A stretch of 14,156 bases of DNA from DATCZS01 sp036525795 (GCA_036525795.1 DATCZS010000157.1:1-14156); one strand, 5' to 3'; positions 1-7,014 are shown, counted from the stretch's first letter. Numbers and translations are program-made. Notes: generated from the sequence alone by a model not told the origin.

Positions 1-120
1 GGGTCTCTCCTCCTGTCTGGAAACCCCCCGCCGGGCAAGGCCGAGGACGCCGGCGCATCAGACGGCCGAGCCCGGTAGCTCACAGACCCCCGGGGGGTTC
101 GAGTCACGGAGCCAAACGAT
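1..120. other. Non-coding flank downstream of the Ogt-Ada gene
   Basis: No convincing gene is present. The stretch holds a C5G5 palindrome around 87-96 and two short tRNA-like motifs, GGTAGCTCA (74-82) and GGTTCGAGTC (96-105), that do not fold into a tRNA. It may be the end of an intergenic region whose other half lies outside the window. Confidence 0.4.
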
Positions 121-873
121 TCAGGCCATGCACGAGGCGCACGGCCGGAATCCCCGGTCGAGCGCCTCGTCGGCGGAGCGGAACTCCATCCGGTGGGTAG
201 CGGTGATGCGCCGGGCGTGGGCGCAGGACGGATGGCAGTAGACCCGGGTGGTGTCGGATCCCACGAACCGGACCCTGCGCGCCGCCAGGCCTTCGAGCCA
301 GCCCGGATCGATCCCCTCGTGCTCGAGCAGCTCCCACTTCCGGTGTGGGCCACCCAGCGAGTAGTTGCCGATCCGGCCGTCGCTCCTGACGACGCGATGG
401 CACGGGATGATCAGCGGCACAGGGTTCCTGGCCATGGTGGATCCCACCGCGCGCACGGCACCCGGGTTGCCCACATGGTCCGCCAGCCATCCGTAGGAGC
501 GAACCTGACCGCGGGGGATGTGCGCCGCCTCGACCAGCACGGACCGCTGGAATTCGCTGACCGACCTGAGGTCCAACCGAAGCGTCCCCGGGGTGCCGCG
601 GTCGATCGCGCGCCGGATGGCCGCATCCCACCCTCGGGGTGGGCGGGCCTCGACCACCGGTCGGCCGTGGGTGGCCTCGAAGCGCCCCGGGGCTCCGTCG
701 TCGGCGAGATCCACGGCAGACACGCCCAGGGGATTGAACGCCACCATCACCTCGCCGATCGGGCTGTCGAAGACCGAGCAGCCGTCGACCAGGCCGGTTC
801 CCAGCATGACCCCGGCGGTGACACGGGAAGGAGCAGGCGAGGACAGCGCGGAGAGCTGTTGTTCGATGGTCAT
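121..873 (-). CDS. Methylated-DNA--protein-cysteine methyltransferase (Ogt) fused to a C-terminal Ada zinc domain
   Basis: A 250-residue suicide DNA repair protein. Residues about 35-190 are an Ogt/MGMT domain: the acceptor Cys158 lies in IIPCHRVV, preceded by RAVGSTMARNPVP and followed by the YSLGG...KWELLEHEG segment, all family hallmarks for removing methyl groups from O6-methylguanine. Residues about 205-250 match the Ada metal-binding domain, with all four cysteines kept (Cys213 and Cys217 in CHPSC, Cys245 and Cys248 in CASC, preceded by GFRP). In E. coli Ada that domain takes methyl groups from phosphotriesters and acts as the induction switch. Here it is at the C terminus and there is no AraC-type HTH. 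The ATG at 873 was chosen because it overlaps the stop of the upstream sigma gene (ATGA), implying translational coupling. The repair activity is secure; the sensory role of the tail is inference. Confidence 0.93.
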   Translation of the reverse strand: MTIEQQLSALSSPAPSRVTAGVMLGTGLVDGCSVFDSPIGEVMVAFNPLGVSAVDLADDGAPGRFEATHGRPVVEARPPRGWDAAIRRAIDRGTPGTLRLDLRSVSEFQRSVLVEAAHIPRGQVRSYGWLADHVGNPGAVRAVGSTMARNPVPLIIPCHRVVRSDGRIGNYSLGGPHRKWELLEHEGIDPGWLEGLAARRVRFVGSDTTRVYCHPSCAHARRITATHRMEFRSADEALDRGFRPCASCMA

Positions 874-1382
874 CGTTCGACCTCCATGATCGTTCGGAGC
901 CGGGTCAGGCCCCGGTGGACATCTGCTCGTGCGGTCCCCTCGGGGACCCCCAGGACGCCTGCGATCTCGGCGTACGACAGGCCGACCACGTGGCGCAGAA
1001 CCACCGCCCGGCGCTGACGGGAAGTGAGCCGTGACAGCCGGGCGTCCCATGCCTCGACGTCTGGCAGCTCGGGGTCTTCGACCCCGTGGCGATCCTCGAA
1101 CTCGACCGGCTGAGGGCGCCGGGCCCGATCGCGGGCGAGGTTGCGTCCGAGGTTGAGGGCGATGGTCCACAGCCAGCCCCTGAGGTTCATGGTGCGGATC
1201 TGCGCAGGTTCGTAGCCCTGCAGCGCCCGGTAGGCGCGGATCAGAGTCTCCTGGGCGAGGTCCTCGGCCTCACGGGGATGCAGCCTGCGCAGCCCGCCGT
1301 ACAGGTCGTCCCGTACGGCGGCGACCAGATCGGGAAAGGCTGCATCGACATCACGGGCCAGGCGGCGGCGGAGCTCTTCCAT
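870..1382 (-). CDS. ECF-type RNA polymerase sigma factor
   Basis: A 170-residue sigma-70 family protein with only regions 2 and 4, the normal size for extracytoplasmic-function sigma factors. Region 2 spans about residues 20-90 (EDLAQETLIRAYRAL at 40-54, then NLRGWLWTIALNLGRN, the promoter-melting part). Region 4 spans about 119-166 (LTSRQRRAVVLRHVVGLSYAEIAGVLGVPEGTARADVHRG region), with the usual helix-turn-helix. The two are joined by an acidic linker. Its stop overlaps the start of the Ogt-Ada gene, so the two are one operon. No anti-sigma gene is next to it, so control by a classical membrane anti-sigma is not supported here. The neighbour suggests it controls an alkylation-damage or related stress response; this is inference. 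Confidence 0.92.
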   Translation of the reverse strand: MEELRRRLARDVDAAFPDLVAAVRDDLYGGLRRLHPREAEDLAQETLIRAYRALQGYEPAQIRTMNLRGWLWTIALNLGRNLARDRARRPQPVEFEDRHGVEDPELPDVEAWDARLSRLTSRQRRAVVLRHVVGLSYAEIAGVLGVPEGTARADVHRGLTRLRTIMEVER

Positions 1383-1535
1383 CGAGGGAGAGAACCCTAC
1401 GACGGTTCCGTTCGTTGCAGATTTCCCCGGCCGAGGCAGGCACCGATGAAGCCGTCGGTCCTTCCGGCCCCGCTGGGGGGAACGGAGGTCGACCGGCGCC
1501 TACTGTTAGGGGTCCCGGTTGTTCGAGGAGAGCGG
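1383..1535. promoter_or_regulatory. Divergent promoter region between the sigma and cyclase-PPR genes
   Basis: The 153-bp gap between divergent starts. Reading toward the sigma gene there is GGAAA (minus 1426-1422), 17 bases, then CGTC (minus 1404-1401), which resembles the GGAAC...CGTC layout of ECF promoters and would fit autoregulation. A TAGGGT box (minus 1399-1394) is an alternative. Reading toward the cyclase gene there is GGAAC (1479-1483), 17 bases, then TACTGT (1501-1506). The assignments are made by eye and remain tentative. Confidence 0.35.
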
Positions 1536-4148
1536 GTGGCCCAGTCCACCATGGGCAGCGGCGAGGTACGTCTCGTCTACTGCCTCAGTATCGATCTGAT
1601 CGAGTCGACGGTGCCCGGCCTGCGCATGACGCAGGTGGAACTCGACAGGTTCAACCGCGCGCTGGTGTCCCAGATCGAACCCCACCTCGAGGCGCTGAGA
1701 TTCGAGGATCTGTTGGTCAAGTTCACCGGCGACGGATGGTTGCTGATGACCCCCGAGGTTCGGGATGCCGAACGGCTGTGCGCGTTGGGGGCGATCATGC
1801 GCGACACCTTCGCGGACGAGATGCGCCGCCGAACGGGTCTTCCCCGGACCCGCATCCCTGACCTGCGCATGGCGATCTGCGCCGGTCGCGACATTCGCGT
1901 GCAGCTGTGGGAGGGGTCTTTCGACTGGGTGGGCGACTCCGCCAGGCGGGCGACCCGCAGTGCGTCGTTCTGCTTTCCCAACGAGATCCTCGTCGACGGC
2001 GCCGTTCAGAGCCTGGTGATGCGCGACTTCCTCACCTCCCGGATCGACCCGGGCACCCGGCCTTCGCGGCGCATCGGCCGGCTCGAAGAGGAGATCCCGT
2101 TGTGGTCCCTCGAGGATCTGCGGATAGAGGCAGTGGAGGACTGGGATGCGGCCGCGGCCTACGTCTACGCCCTCGGCCGGCTCGGTCGGCTCGACGACGC
2201 CGCCGAAGCCTCTGCGCGAGCGGCCAGCAGGCTCGTCGACGTCGACGAGCTCGCCGAGTCCCCCAGCTCTGCGCGCACCACCCAGCGGTGGAACCGCCTG
2301 ATCGCCAACGCTCCGACCTACGAGTCCGTCCTCGAACTCGTCACCCGGCTGTTGGAGAGCCCGTCCCGGCCGGACACCGGAACGCTGGTGTCTCTGGTGG
2401 ACAGGGCGCCGACCATCGAGGAGGCGAGGGCGTGGGTGGCCGATCTGCGGATGCAGGGCGTCCAGCCCGACACAACCGTCTATTCGACGCTGATCCGCAG
2501 GGCGCCGACGGTCGAGGCGGGGCTGGAGCTCCTCGCCGAGATGGAGGACGAGGGAATCGCAGTGACCACAGCGGTCGTCAACCTCGTCGTCGCCAAGGCG
2601 CTCACCTTCCGGGCGGCTCTCACCCTTCTCCGGCTGTTCGGTGAACGGGGGCTGGTGCCCGATCTCGACACGTTCGGCCGGCTCGTTGCCAAAGCACCCG
2701 GATACGACGCCGCCGTGGCTCTTCTCGACGTGATGCGCACCAGCGGGGTCGCCGCCGACGCCTCGATCATGAACCGGATCGTGTCGCTTGCGCCCGACTT
2801 CGAGACGGCGGCCGCCTGGCTCGACAGAATGCAGGAGGAGTCGATCCCCCCCGACCCCGGGACCTACAGCATCCTGATCGCGAGGGCGCCGCGCTACGGC
2901 GCTGCGCTCGAGCTGCTGGACTCGATGGGGGCCCGTGATGTGGCTCCCGATGTCACCACGTTCAACACGCTCATGGCGAGGGCGCCCGACCACGGACTCG
3001 CCGTCGGCCTCCTTCGCCGCATGGAGCGAGCGAACGTTCCCCCGACGCCGGAGACCTTCAAGGCGCTCATCGTTCGCGCTCCCGACTATGCCACCGCCGT
3101 CGGGTGGCTGGCAGAGATGGGGAGGCGCGGCGTGAGGCCGAACAACGAGGTATTCAAGGCCCTCATCGCCTCGGCACCAGACTTCGAGACCGCCTCGTCA
3201 TGGCTGGGAGAGATGCCGACGGCCAACGTGGCCCCGAACGCCGAGACCTTCCGGACTCTGATCGGCCGCGCGCCCGGGTTCGCCGACGGCGCGGTGCTGG
3301 TCGGGGAGATGCATCGACGCAACGTCCGTCCCAACGAGGAGACCTTCCGGACGCTGGCGTCGCTCGCAGACGGCGCAGACGAGCGGGAGGAGCTGATCGC
3401 GATGCTCGACCGCTACGGCGTGCGAGCCACCGCCGACATCCTGAACTCGATCCTGGCCAGGGCAGAGGGATGGGAAGACGCCGAGCAGTGGATGAAACGA
3501 TCGGCGGACCTGAACGTGTCCCCCAACGGCGACACGCTCACCGTGCTCCTCCGGAAGACCTCCGATCACGACGCGGCCGCCGACGTGTGGGAACGGTTCG
3601 CCTCTTCGGTGGAGCCGAACGAAGGCGCGTACAGAGCCTTGGTCGAGCGAGCCCCGGACTTCGCGACCGCCCGGGTGTGGGTCGAGCGGATGCGATCGGA
3701 GGGAATGAGGCCGGAGGTCGGGATCCTGACGTTGCTCATGCAGAAGGACCCGGGGGACACCGACGCCGACGCCCTCCTCGCCTGGTACCTGGCGCTGGAC
3801 CATCACCCGAGCGGTCCGATGAAGACCGCCATCGAGACGTATCTGGCTGCCGGTCGGATCCGGGACGCGCTCCGCCTGGTTCTCGACTACCCGCACCTGG
3901 ATGAGGCGCGGGCGGTGTTCGCCGGGCATCCCGGTGACAGCCTCGCCTATTTCGAGGAGGTGCTCGTGGACGATCCCGGCCACCCGAACGGACGCTACGC
4001 GATGGGTCTTGCACTCCTGCAACTCGGGCGGAACGAGGAGGCGCTGCGTCACCTCGAACTCGCCAGAGAGCTCGCCCGTCCGGGACCCCGGGTCGTCGCG
4101 CTCGACGAGATCATCCGGGGGGCGAGCCCGGGACGGGACGCGCCGTAG
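1536..4148 (+). CDS. Class III nucleotidyl cyclase domain fused to a 16-repeat PPR-like array and TPR tail
   Basis: An 870-residue multidomain protein. Residues about 10-195 match a class III adenylyl/guanylyl cyclase domain: metal Asp20 (LSIDLIEST), Lys62 and Asp66 (VKFTGDGW), Asp130 (FDWVGD), Arg141, and the terminal EIPLWSL strand. The expected transition-state Asn is Arg137. Residues about 203-232 form a TPR-like hairpin. Residues 251-760 are sixteen back-to-back PPR-like repeats (pattern TF-x-x-L-I-x-x-AP...A..LL..M...V.P), almost all exactly 32 residues. Residues about 817-850 are a TPR (NGRYAMGLALLQLGRNEEAL). There is no signal peptide or membrane segment, so it should be cytoplasmic. 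I chose GTG at 1536 because GGAG lies five bases upstream; ATG 1551 or 1446 are alternatives. PPR proteins bind RNA in organelles, and nucleotide signalling is known for the cyclase family; their combination here has no function I can name. It converges with the MFS gene, 16 bases away. Confidence 0.9.
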   Translation: MAQSTMGSGEVRLVYCLSIDLIESTVPGLRMTQVELDRFNRALVSQIEPHLEALRFEDLLVKFTGDGWLLMTPEVRDAERLCALGAIMRDTFADEMRRRTGLPRTRIPDLRMAICAGRDIRVQLWEGSFDWVGDSARRATRSASFCFPNEILVDGAVQSLVMRDFLTSRIDPGTRPSRRIGRLEEEIPLWSLEDLRIEAVEDWDAAAAYVYALGRLGRLDDAAEASARAASRLVDVDELAESPSSARTTQRWNRLIANAPTYESVLELVTRLLESPSRPDTGTLVSLVDRAPTIEEARAWVADLRMQGVQPDTTVYSTLIRRAPTVEAGLELLAEMEDEGIAVTTAVVNLVVAKALTFRAALTLLRLFGERGLVPDLDTFGRLVAKAPGYDAAVALLDVMRTSGVAADASIMNRIVSLAPDFETAAAWLDRMQEESIPPDPGTYSILIARAPRYGAALELLDSMGARDVAPDVTTFNTLMARAPDHGLAVGLLRRMERANVPPTPETFKALIVRAPDYATAVGWLAEMGRRGVRPNNEVFKALIASAPDFETASSWLGEMPTANVAPNAETFRTLIGRAPGFADGAVLVGEMHRRNVRPNEETFRTLASLADGADEREELIAMLDRYGVRATADILNSILARAEGWEDAEQWMKRSADLNVSPNGDTLTVLLRKTSDHDAAADVWERFASSVEPNEGAYRALVERAPDFATARVWVERMRSEGMRPEVGILTLLMQKDPGDTDADALLAWYLALDHHPSGPMKTAIETYLAAGRIRDALRLVLDYPHLDEARAVFAGHPGDSLAYFEEVLVDDPGHPNGRYAMGLALLQLGRNEEALRHLELARELARPGPRVVALDEIIRGASPGRDAP
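2286..3815 (+). repeat. Sixteen tandem 32-residue PPR-like protein repeats
   Basis: Protein-level repeats encoded in frame, residues 251-760 of the cyclase-PPR protein. Fourteen units are 32 residues and two (the fourteenth and sixteenth) are 31, with no linkers. Helix A reads T-[FY]-x-x-L-[IV]-x-x-A-P and helix B reads A-x-x-[LW]-[LV]-x-x-M, ending in V/G-x-P-[DN]. Canonical P-type PPRs have 35 residues, so each unit lacks about three residues between the helices. The repeats differ enough from each other that this is not a recent DNA duplication. Confidence 0.88.
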
Positions 4149-4153
4149 TCCCG
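4134..4153. terminator. Candidate weak hairpin at the cyclase-PPR stop
   Basis: CGGGAC (4134-4139) can pair with GTCCCG (4148-4153) around an 8-base loop that includes the stop codon region. It sits in the 16-bp gap between convergent genes. There is no T-tract, so termination activity is only a guess. Confidence 0.25.
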
Positions 4154-4164
4154 GCGGGCCCGAG

Positions 4165-5823
4165 TCAGGGGGACGAGTGATCGCGGGTCTCGAGGGGGAC
4201 GGAACCGTCGGTGGCGTGGAACGCCTCGTGGGCGTCGATCAGCGACTCCCAGTTCTCGGGATGCTCCACGTCCACCGCCACCAGGTGGCGGCTGGTGGGG
4301 CCGCCACCGGCATCCATCTCTCGGGCGGCGCGGATCACCTGAGCAGAGGCGTCGTCGATCCGGCGGTGCATGGCGAGATGCTCGCTCCACGAGGTGCACA
4401 TGAACGCCTCGGTGAGTCGATGCGGGTCGTCTGCGTTGCGATACAGGCGCCATGAGTAGGCGCCGGTGCGGAGGCGCACGAGCCTCACGTCCTGCATGAC
4501 GCGGAGGAAGTCGTCGAGCCGGGTGCGGTCGACGCTCCACGTGTTGACGACCATGACCGGGCCGCCTTCGGTGATCGCGTGGTCGGGGAACAGCCGGTCT
4601 TCGTCGAACTCGGGGCTCTCGACTTCGCCGAGCGGCGGAACGGCCAGCCTGGGAGCTGCCACCCCGACCGCGATCGCCAGTGACGAGAAGAGGATCTCGG
4701 CGCCGGCGGCTCCGATGTGGTCTGCGACGTACCCTGACAGGGCGGAGCCCACGGGCACGATCCCGGCGAAGGCCAGCGTGTAGAGGCTCATCGCCCGCCC
4801 GCGAACCCAGCCGGGAGCGAGCAGCTGGGCGGTGGCGTTCATGGTGGTGAGCGTCCACACCCAGCACAACCCGATCACCACCAGGGCGGCGATCGCCACC
4901 GGCACCGTTTGCGCCAGGCCCAGTCCGATGCCGGCGAGCCCGAACAGCACGATCGAAGACGGGAGCATGCGGACGCCGAGGCGGTCCATTGCCCGGGGCC
5001 GGGTGAATGCGCCTATCAAGGCCCCCAGCCCCATCGACCCGAGCAGCAACCCGTACGTCCACTCCGTCCCCCCGAGTTCCGCGGTGCGATTGGGCAGCAC
5101 CGACTGGATGACCGAGGAGACGATGGCGAACATGGCCGCCAGCGAGAGCACCCGGCGAAACGGCTGGGTGAACCGGGCGAACCGGATGCCCAGCCCGATC
5201 GCTCCTGTCACGGAATTGGCGTCCGGGTCCGATGCGACGCTGATGCGTCGCCGGATGAAGGCCAGCACGACCACCACCCCGGCGTACGAGGCGGCGTTGA
5301 GGGCGAACGCGGTGGGAGCCCCGGCGGTGGCGAGGACGAGTCCGCCGATGGCCGGCCCGATCGCCCGGGCCACGTTGAACGCGACCGAGTTCAGTGCCAC
5401 CGCCGAGGCGACCATGCCGCGGGGGACGAGGTCGGGGACGAAGGACTGCCACGCCGGCAGGTTGAAGGCGACACCCACCCCGAGCACCAGCCCGAGTCCG
5501 AGGAGCAGCGTCGGCGTGATGCGATCGGTGGCGCTGACCCACGCCATCGCCACCGCTGCCAGCCCGGACAGCATCTGGGACGCGATCATCACCTTCGTGC
5601 GATCCACCAGGTCGGCCACCGCTCCGGCGAGCACGGCCAGGAACAGCGTGGGCGCCAGGTTGGAGGCGACCATCAGCCCGACCCACGTGGCCGACCCGGT
5701 CAGCTCGAGCATCAGCCACGATCCCGCCACCGCCTGGAGGAAGGTGCCGAGCGAAGAGAACATGGTGGAGAGCCACAGGGCGCGGAAATACGGGATGCGG
5801 AGCGGGGCGACGGCCTGGGACAT
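4165..5823 (-). CDS. MFS exporter of the MFS_3 (EntS-like) type with a C-terminal soluble domain
   Basis: A 552-residue protein. About the first 400 residues are alternating hydrophobic helices of a 12-helix major facilitator, with the loop 2-3 motif GAVADLVDRTKVM (67-79) and a start resembling the family's PYFRALWLSTMFSSLG. Residues about 420-505 form a soluble domain (VMVVNTWSV...FLRVMQDVR...RTGAYSWRLYRN...SWSEHL..H.R) that looks like the antibiotic-monooxygenase-type dimeric alpha/beta barrel commonly attached to this MFS family. Family members such as EntS export small molecules or siderophores; the substrate here is unknown. ATG 5823 was chosen because it begins just before the first helix and has TACTGT eight bases upstream. 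It is divergent from the PPOX-fold gene, with 121 bp between starts. Confidence 0.88.
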   Translation of the reverse strand: MSQAVAPLRIPYFRALWLSTMFSSLGTFLQAVAGSWLMLELTGSATWVGLMVASNLAPTLFLAVLAGAVADLVDRTKVMIASQMLSGLAAVAMAWVSATDRITPTLLLGLGLVLGVGVAFNLPAWQSFVPDLVPRGMVASAVALNSVAFNVARAIGPAIGGLVLATAGAPTAFALNAASYAGVVVVLAFIRRRISVASDPDANSVTGAIGLGIRFARFTQPFRRVLSLAAMFAIVSSVIQSVLPNRTAELGGTEWTYGLLLGSMGLGALIGAFTRPRAMDRLGVRMLPSSIVLFGLAGIGLGLAQTVPVAIAALVVIGLCWVWTLTTMNATAQLLAPGWVRGRAMSLYTLAFAGIVPVGSALSGYVADHIGAAGAEILFSSLAIAVGVAAPRLAVPPLGEVESPEFDEDRLFPDHAITEGGPVMVVNTWSVDRTRLDDFLRVMQDVRLVRLRTGAYSWRLYRNADDPHRLTEAFMCTSWSEHLAMHRRIDDASAQVIRAAREMDAGGGPTSRHLVAVDVEHPENWESLIDAHEAFHATDGSVPLETRDHSSP

Positions 5824-5831
5824 GGGTGCAG

Positions 5832-5837
5832 ACAGTA
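5832..5837 (-). promoter_or_regulatory. Candidate -10 box of the MFS gene (leaderless)
   Basis: TACTGT on the minus strand lies eight bases upstream of the ATG at 5823. That spacing would start transcription at or next to the start codon. No clear -35 element was seen. Confidence 0.45.
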
Positions 5838-5931
5838 TGCACCGATACGACTGGGGCCGGGCCGGGCGAGCGAAGTCCGGAACGAGGCGAAGTCGGGGCC
5901 CCGGACGCCGGATCCGTTCCGGGGCGGTGCG

Positions 5932-5937
5932 TAGCAT
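5932..5937 (+). promoter_or_regulatory. Candidate -10 box of the PPOX-fold gene (leaderless)
   Basis: TAGCAT lies seven bases before the ATG at 5945, and there is no Shine-Dalgarno sequence in that gap. It fits the TANNNT plus short-spacer pattern seen at other first genes in this window. Confidence 0.5.
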
Positions 5938-5944
5938 CTCGCTC

Positions 5945-6370
5945 ATGCGGTGGGAGGAGTTCGTCGAGGCGGCCCGGGCGATTTCGTGGATCACCTACAT
6001 CGGGACCGCGGATGCCGCGGGGATCCCCCACGTGGCGGCGGTGGCCCCCGGATTCACCGATGGGAGGCTGTGGTTCGTCACCCGGTCCGGATCGAAGAAG
6101 TGCCGCAACCTGGCCGTCAACCCCGGTTCCGCCTTCCACTGGCCGGTCGATTCCGGCACCGGTCCTGGCGAGCTGGCGTGCTGGGGGAACGCCACCCTGC
6201 ACGACTCGGACGACGACCGGCACCGGCTGTGGGAGTCGGGGATCATGCCGTATGACCTGGCAGGGTTCTTCGGTTCTCCCGACAACCCGTCTGTGGTGTT
6301 CGTCGAGGTCGAGGTCATCCGCGCCCGGCTGCTCGGTCCCGACTTCGTGCCCCGCGTGTGGCGGCCCTGA
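5945..6370 (+). CDS. PPOX-fold (pyridoxamine 5'-phosphate oxidase-like) flavin-binding-type protein
   Basis: A 141-residue protein with the split-barrel pattern of the PPOX / general stress protein 26 group: WITYIGTADAAGIPHVAAVAPGF near the start, then GRLWFVTRSGSKKCRNLAVNP (residues about 40-60), which is the usual strand and the Ser/Thr plus Lys segment that contacts the flavin phosphate, then the AFHWPV and CWGNATL strands. Relatives bind FMN or F420, or have lost the cofactor; the sequence alone does not decide which, nor the substrate. It is a single-gene unit, divergent from the MFS exporter and convergent with the ASCH gene. The start is set by the TAGCAT box just upstream and by the PPOX alignment beginning almost at once. 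Confidence 0.82.
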   Translation: MRWEEFVEAARAISWITYIGTADAAGIPHVAAVAPGFTDGRLWFVTRSGSKKCRNLAVNPGSAFHWPVDSGTGPGELACWGNATLHDSDDDRHRLWESGIMPYDLAGFFGSPDNPSVVFVEVEVIRARLLGPDFVPRVWRP

Positions 6371-6381
6371 CCCCGGACGGG

Positions 6382-6408
6382 CGCCTCCGCCTCCCGGGAG
6401 TCGAGGCG
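6382..6408. terminator. Candidate bidirectional hairpin between PPOX and ASCH genes
   Basis: CGCCTC (6382-6387) pairs with GAGGCG (6403-6408) around an inner 10-bp palindrome CTCCCGGGAG (6391-6400). It occupies the 53-bp gap between two converging stop codons, the right place for a shared terminator. There is no obvious T-tract on either side. Confidence 0.4.
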
Positions 6409-6423
6409 TGGTTCTCCTCTCGT

Positions 6424-7014
6424 TCAGCCCCGGCCGGCGCGGTCTTCGAGATACGCCGCGCCCCGGGGAGAGAGGCGATATCCGACTCGAAGGCTGACGG
6501 TGAGTCCGAGGTTCTTCAACGTGCGGACGTCCGTCTTGAACGGCTGGGTCTCCCTCCCGTGCATCTCGGCCAGATCGGGTGCCCGCCGGCCGGGGTGGGC
6601 GGCGATGGTTGCCAGCGTCTGGCGGGTCCAGGCCCCGTGGCTCGACGCCCGATCGAGCCGGTCGAGCCGGAGATCGATCTCGCGAATGTCGTCGGCTGTG
6701 AGGTCCGACCGCTGGGCGAGCAGGTCGCGCGGATCCGGCTCGTCGACGTGACGGAAGAGGATGCGGTACGTGGGCAGATCGTCCGTCCCGCGCAGGTCGG
6801 CGACGAGTCGGGCGGCGGAAGGGTATCCCGCCCGGGCTGCGTCGGCATCGGTGATGTCGTCTGGATCGACCACCTCCACCGAGATCACCTCGAGGATGCC
6901 GGCGTGGGTTCGATAGCGGCGGCCGGCCAGCACCTGGCGGCGCCTCCAGCGGCGGAAGGTGAGTGTCACCTCGCCGCGGCGTATCGGGTCCCAGAAGCGC
7001 TTCTCGAACAACAT
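6424..7014 (-). CDS. ASCH-like domain protein with a C-terminal winged-helix domain
   Basis: A 196-residue protein. Residues about 1-92 look like an ASCH/PUA-like barrel (MLFEKRFWDPIRRGEVTLTFR, then VLAGRRYRTHAGILEVISVEVVDPDDIT, ending YRILFRHVDEPDP), a fold proposed to bind RNA or modified nucleotides. Residues about 128-190 read as a winged helix (TRQTLATIAAHPGRRAPDLAE, then FKTDVRTLKNLGLT and GYRLSPRGAAYLE). The ATG at 7014 lies eleven bases after the exporter stop and is preceded by GAGGGG, a good ribosome binding site, so it is translated as the second gene of that operon. The pairing suggests a regulator or nucleic-acid-binding protein; no target can be named. Confidence 0.78.
   Translation of the reverse strand: MLFEKRFWDPIRRGEVTLTFRRWRRRQVLAGRRYRTHAGILEVISVEVVDPDDITDADAARAGYPSAARLVADLRGTDDLPTYRILFRHVDEPDPRDLLAQRSDLTADDIREIDLRLDRLDRASSHGAWTRQTLATIAAHPGRRAPDLAEMHGRETQPFKTDVRTLKNLGLTVSLRVGYRLSPRGAAYLEDRAGRG

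Noticed and set aside
70..112. Functional tRNA gene
   Set aside because: No acceptor stem, no anticodon arm and no pairing T stem around GGTTCGAGTC.
1086..1535. N-terminal extension of the cyclase-PPR open frame back to 1086
   Set aside because: It runs antisense through the sigma factor gene, has no recognisable domain, and the cyclase homology begins near residue 10 of the GTG 1536 product.
4832..5944. Long plus-strand open frame leading into the PPOX-fold gene
   Set aside because: It is antisense to the MFS gene; only the part from ATG 5945 has family homology and a promoter.
4049..6223. Minus-strand 724-codon open frame
   Set aside because: Arg/Pro/Gly-rich composition without domains, a shadow of the MFS gene in another frame typical of high-GC DNA.
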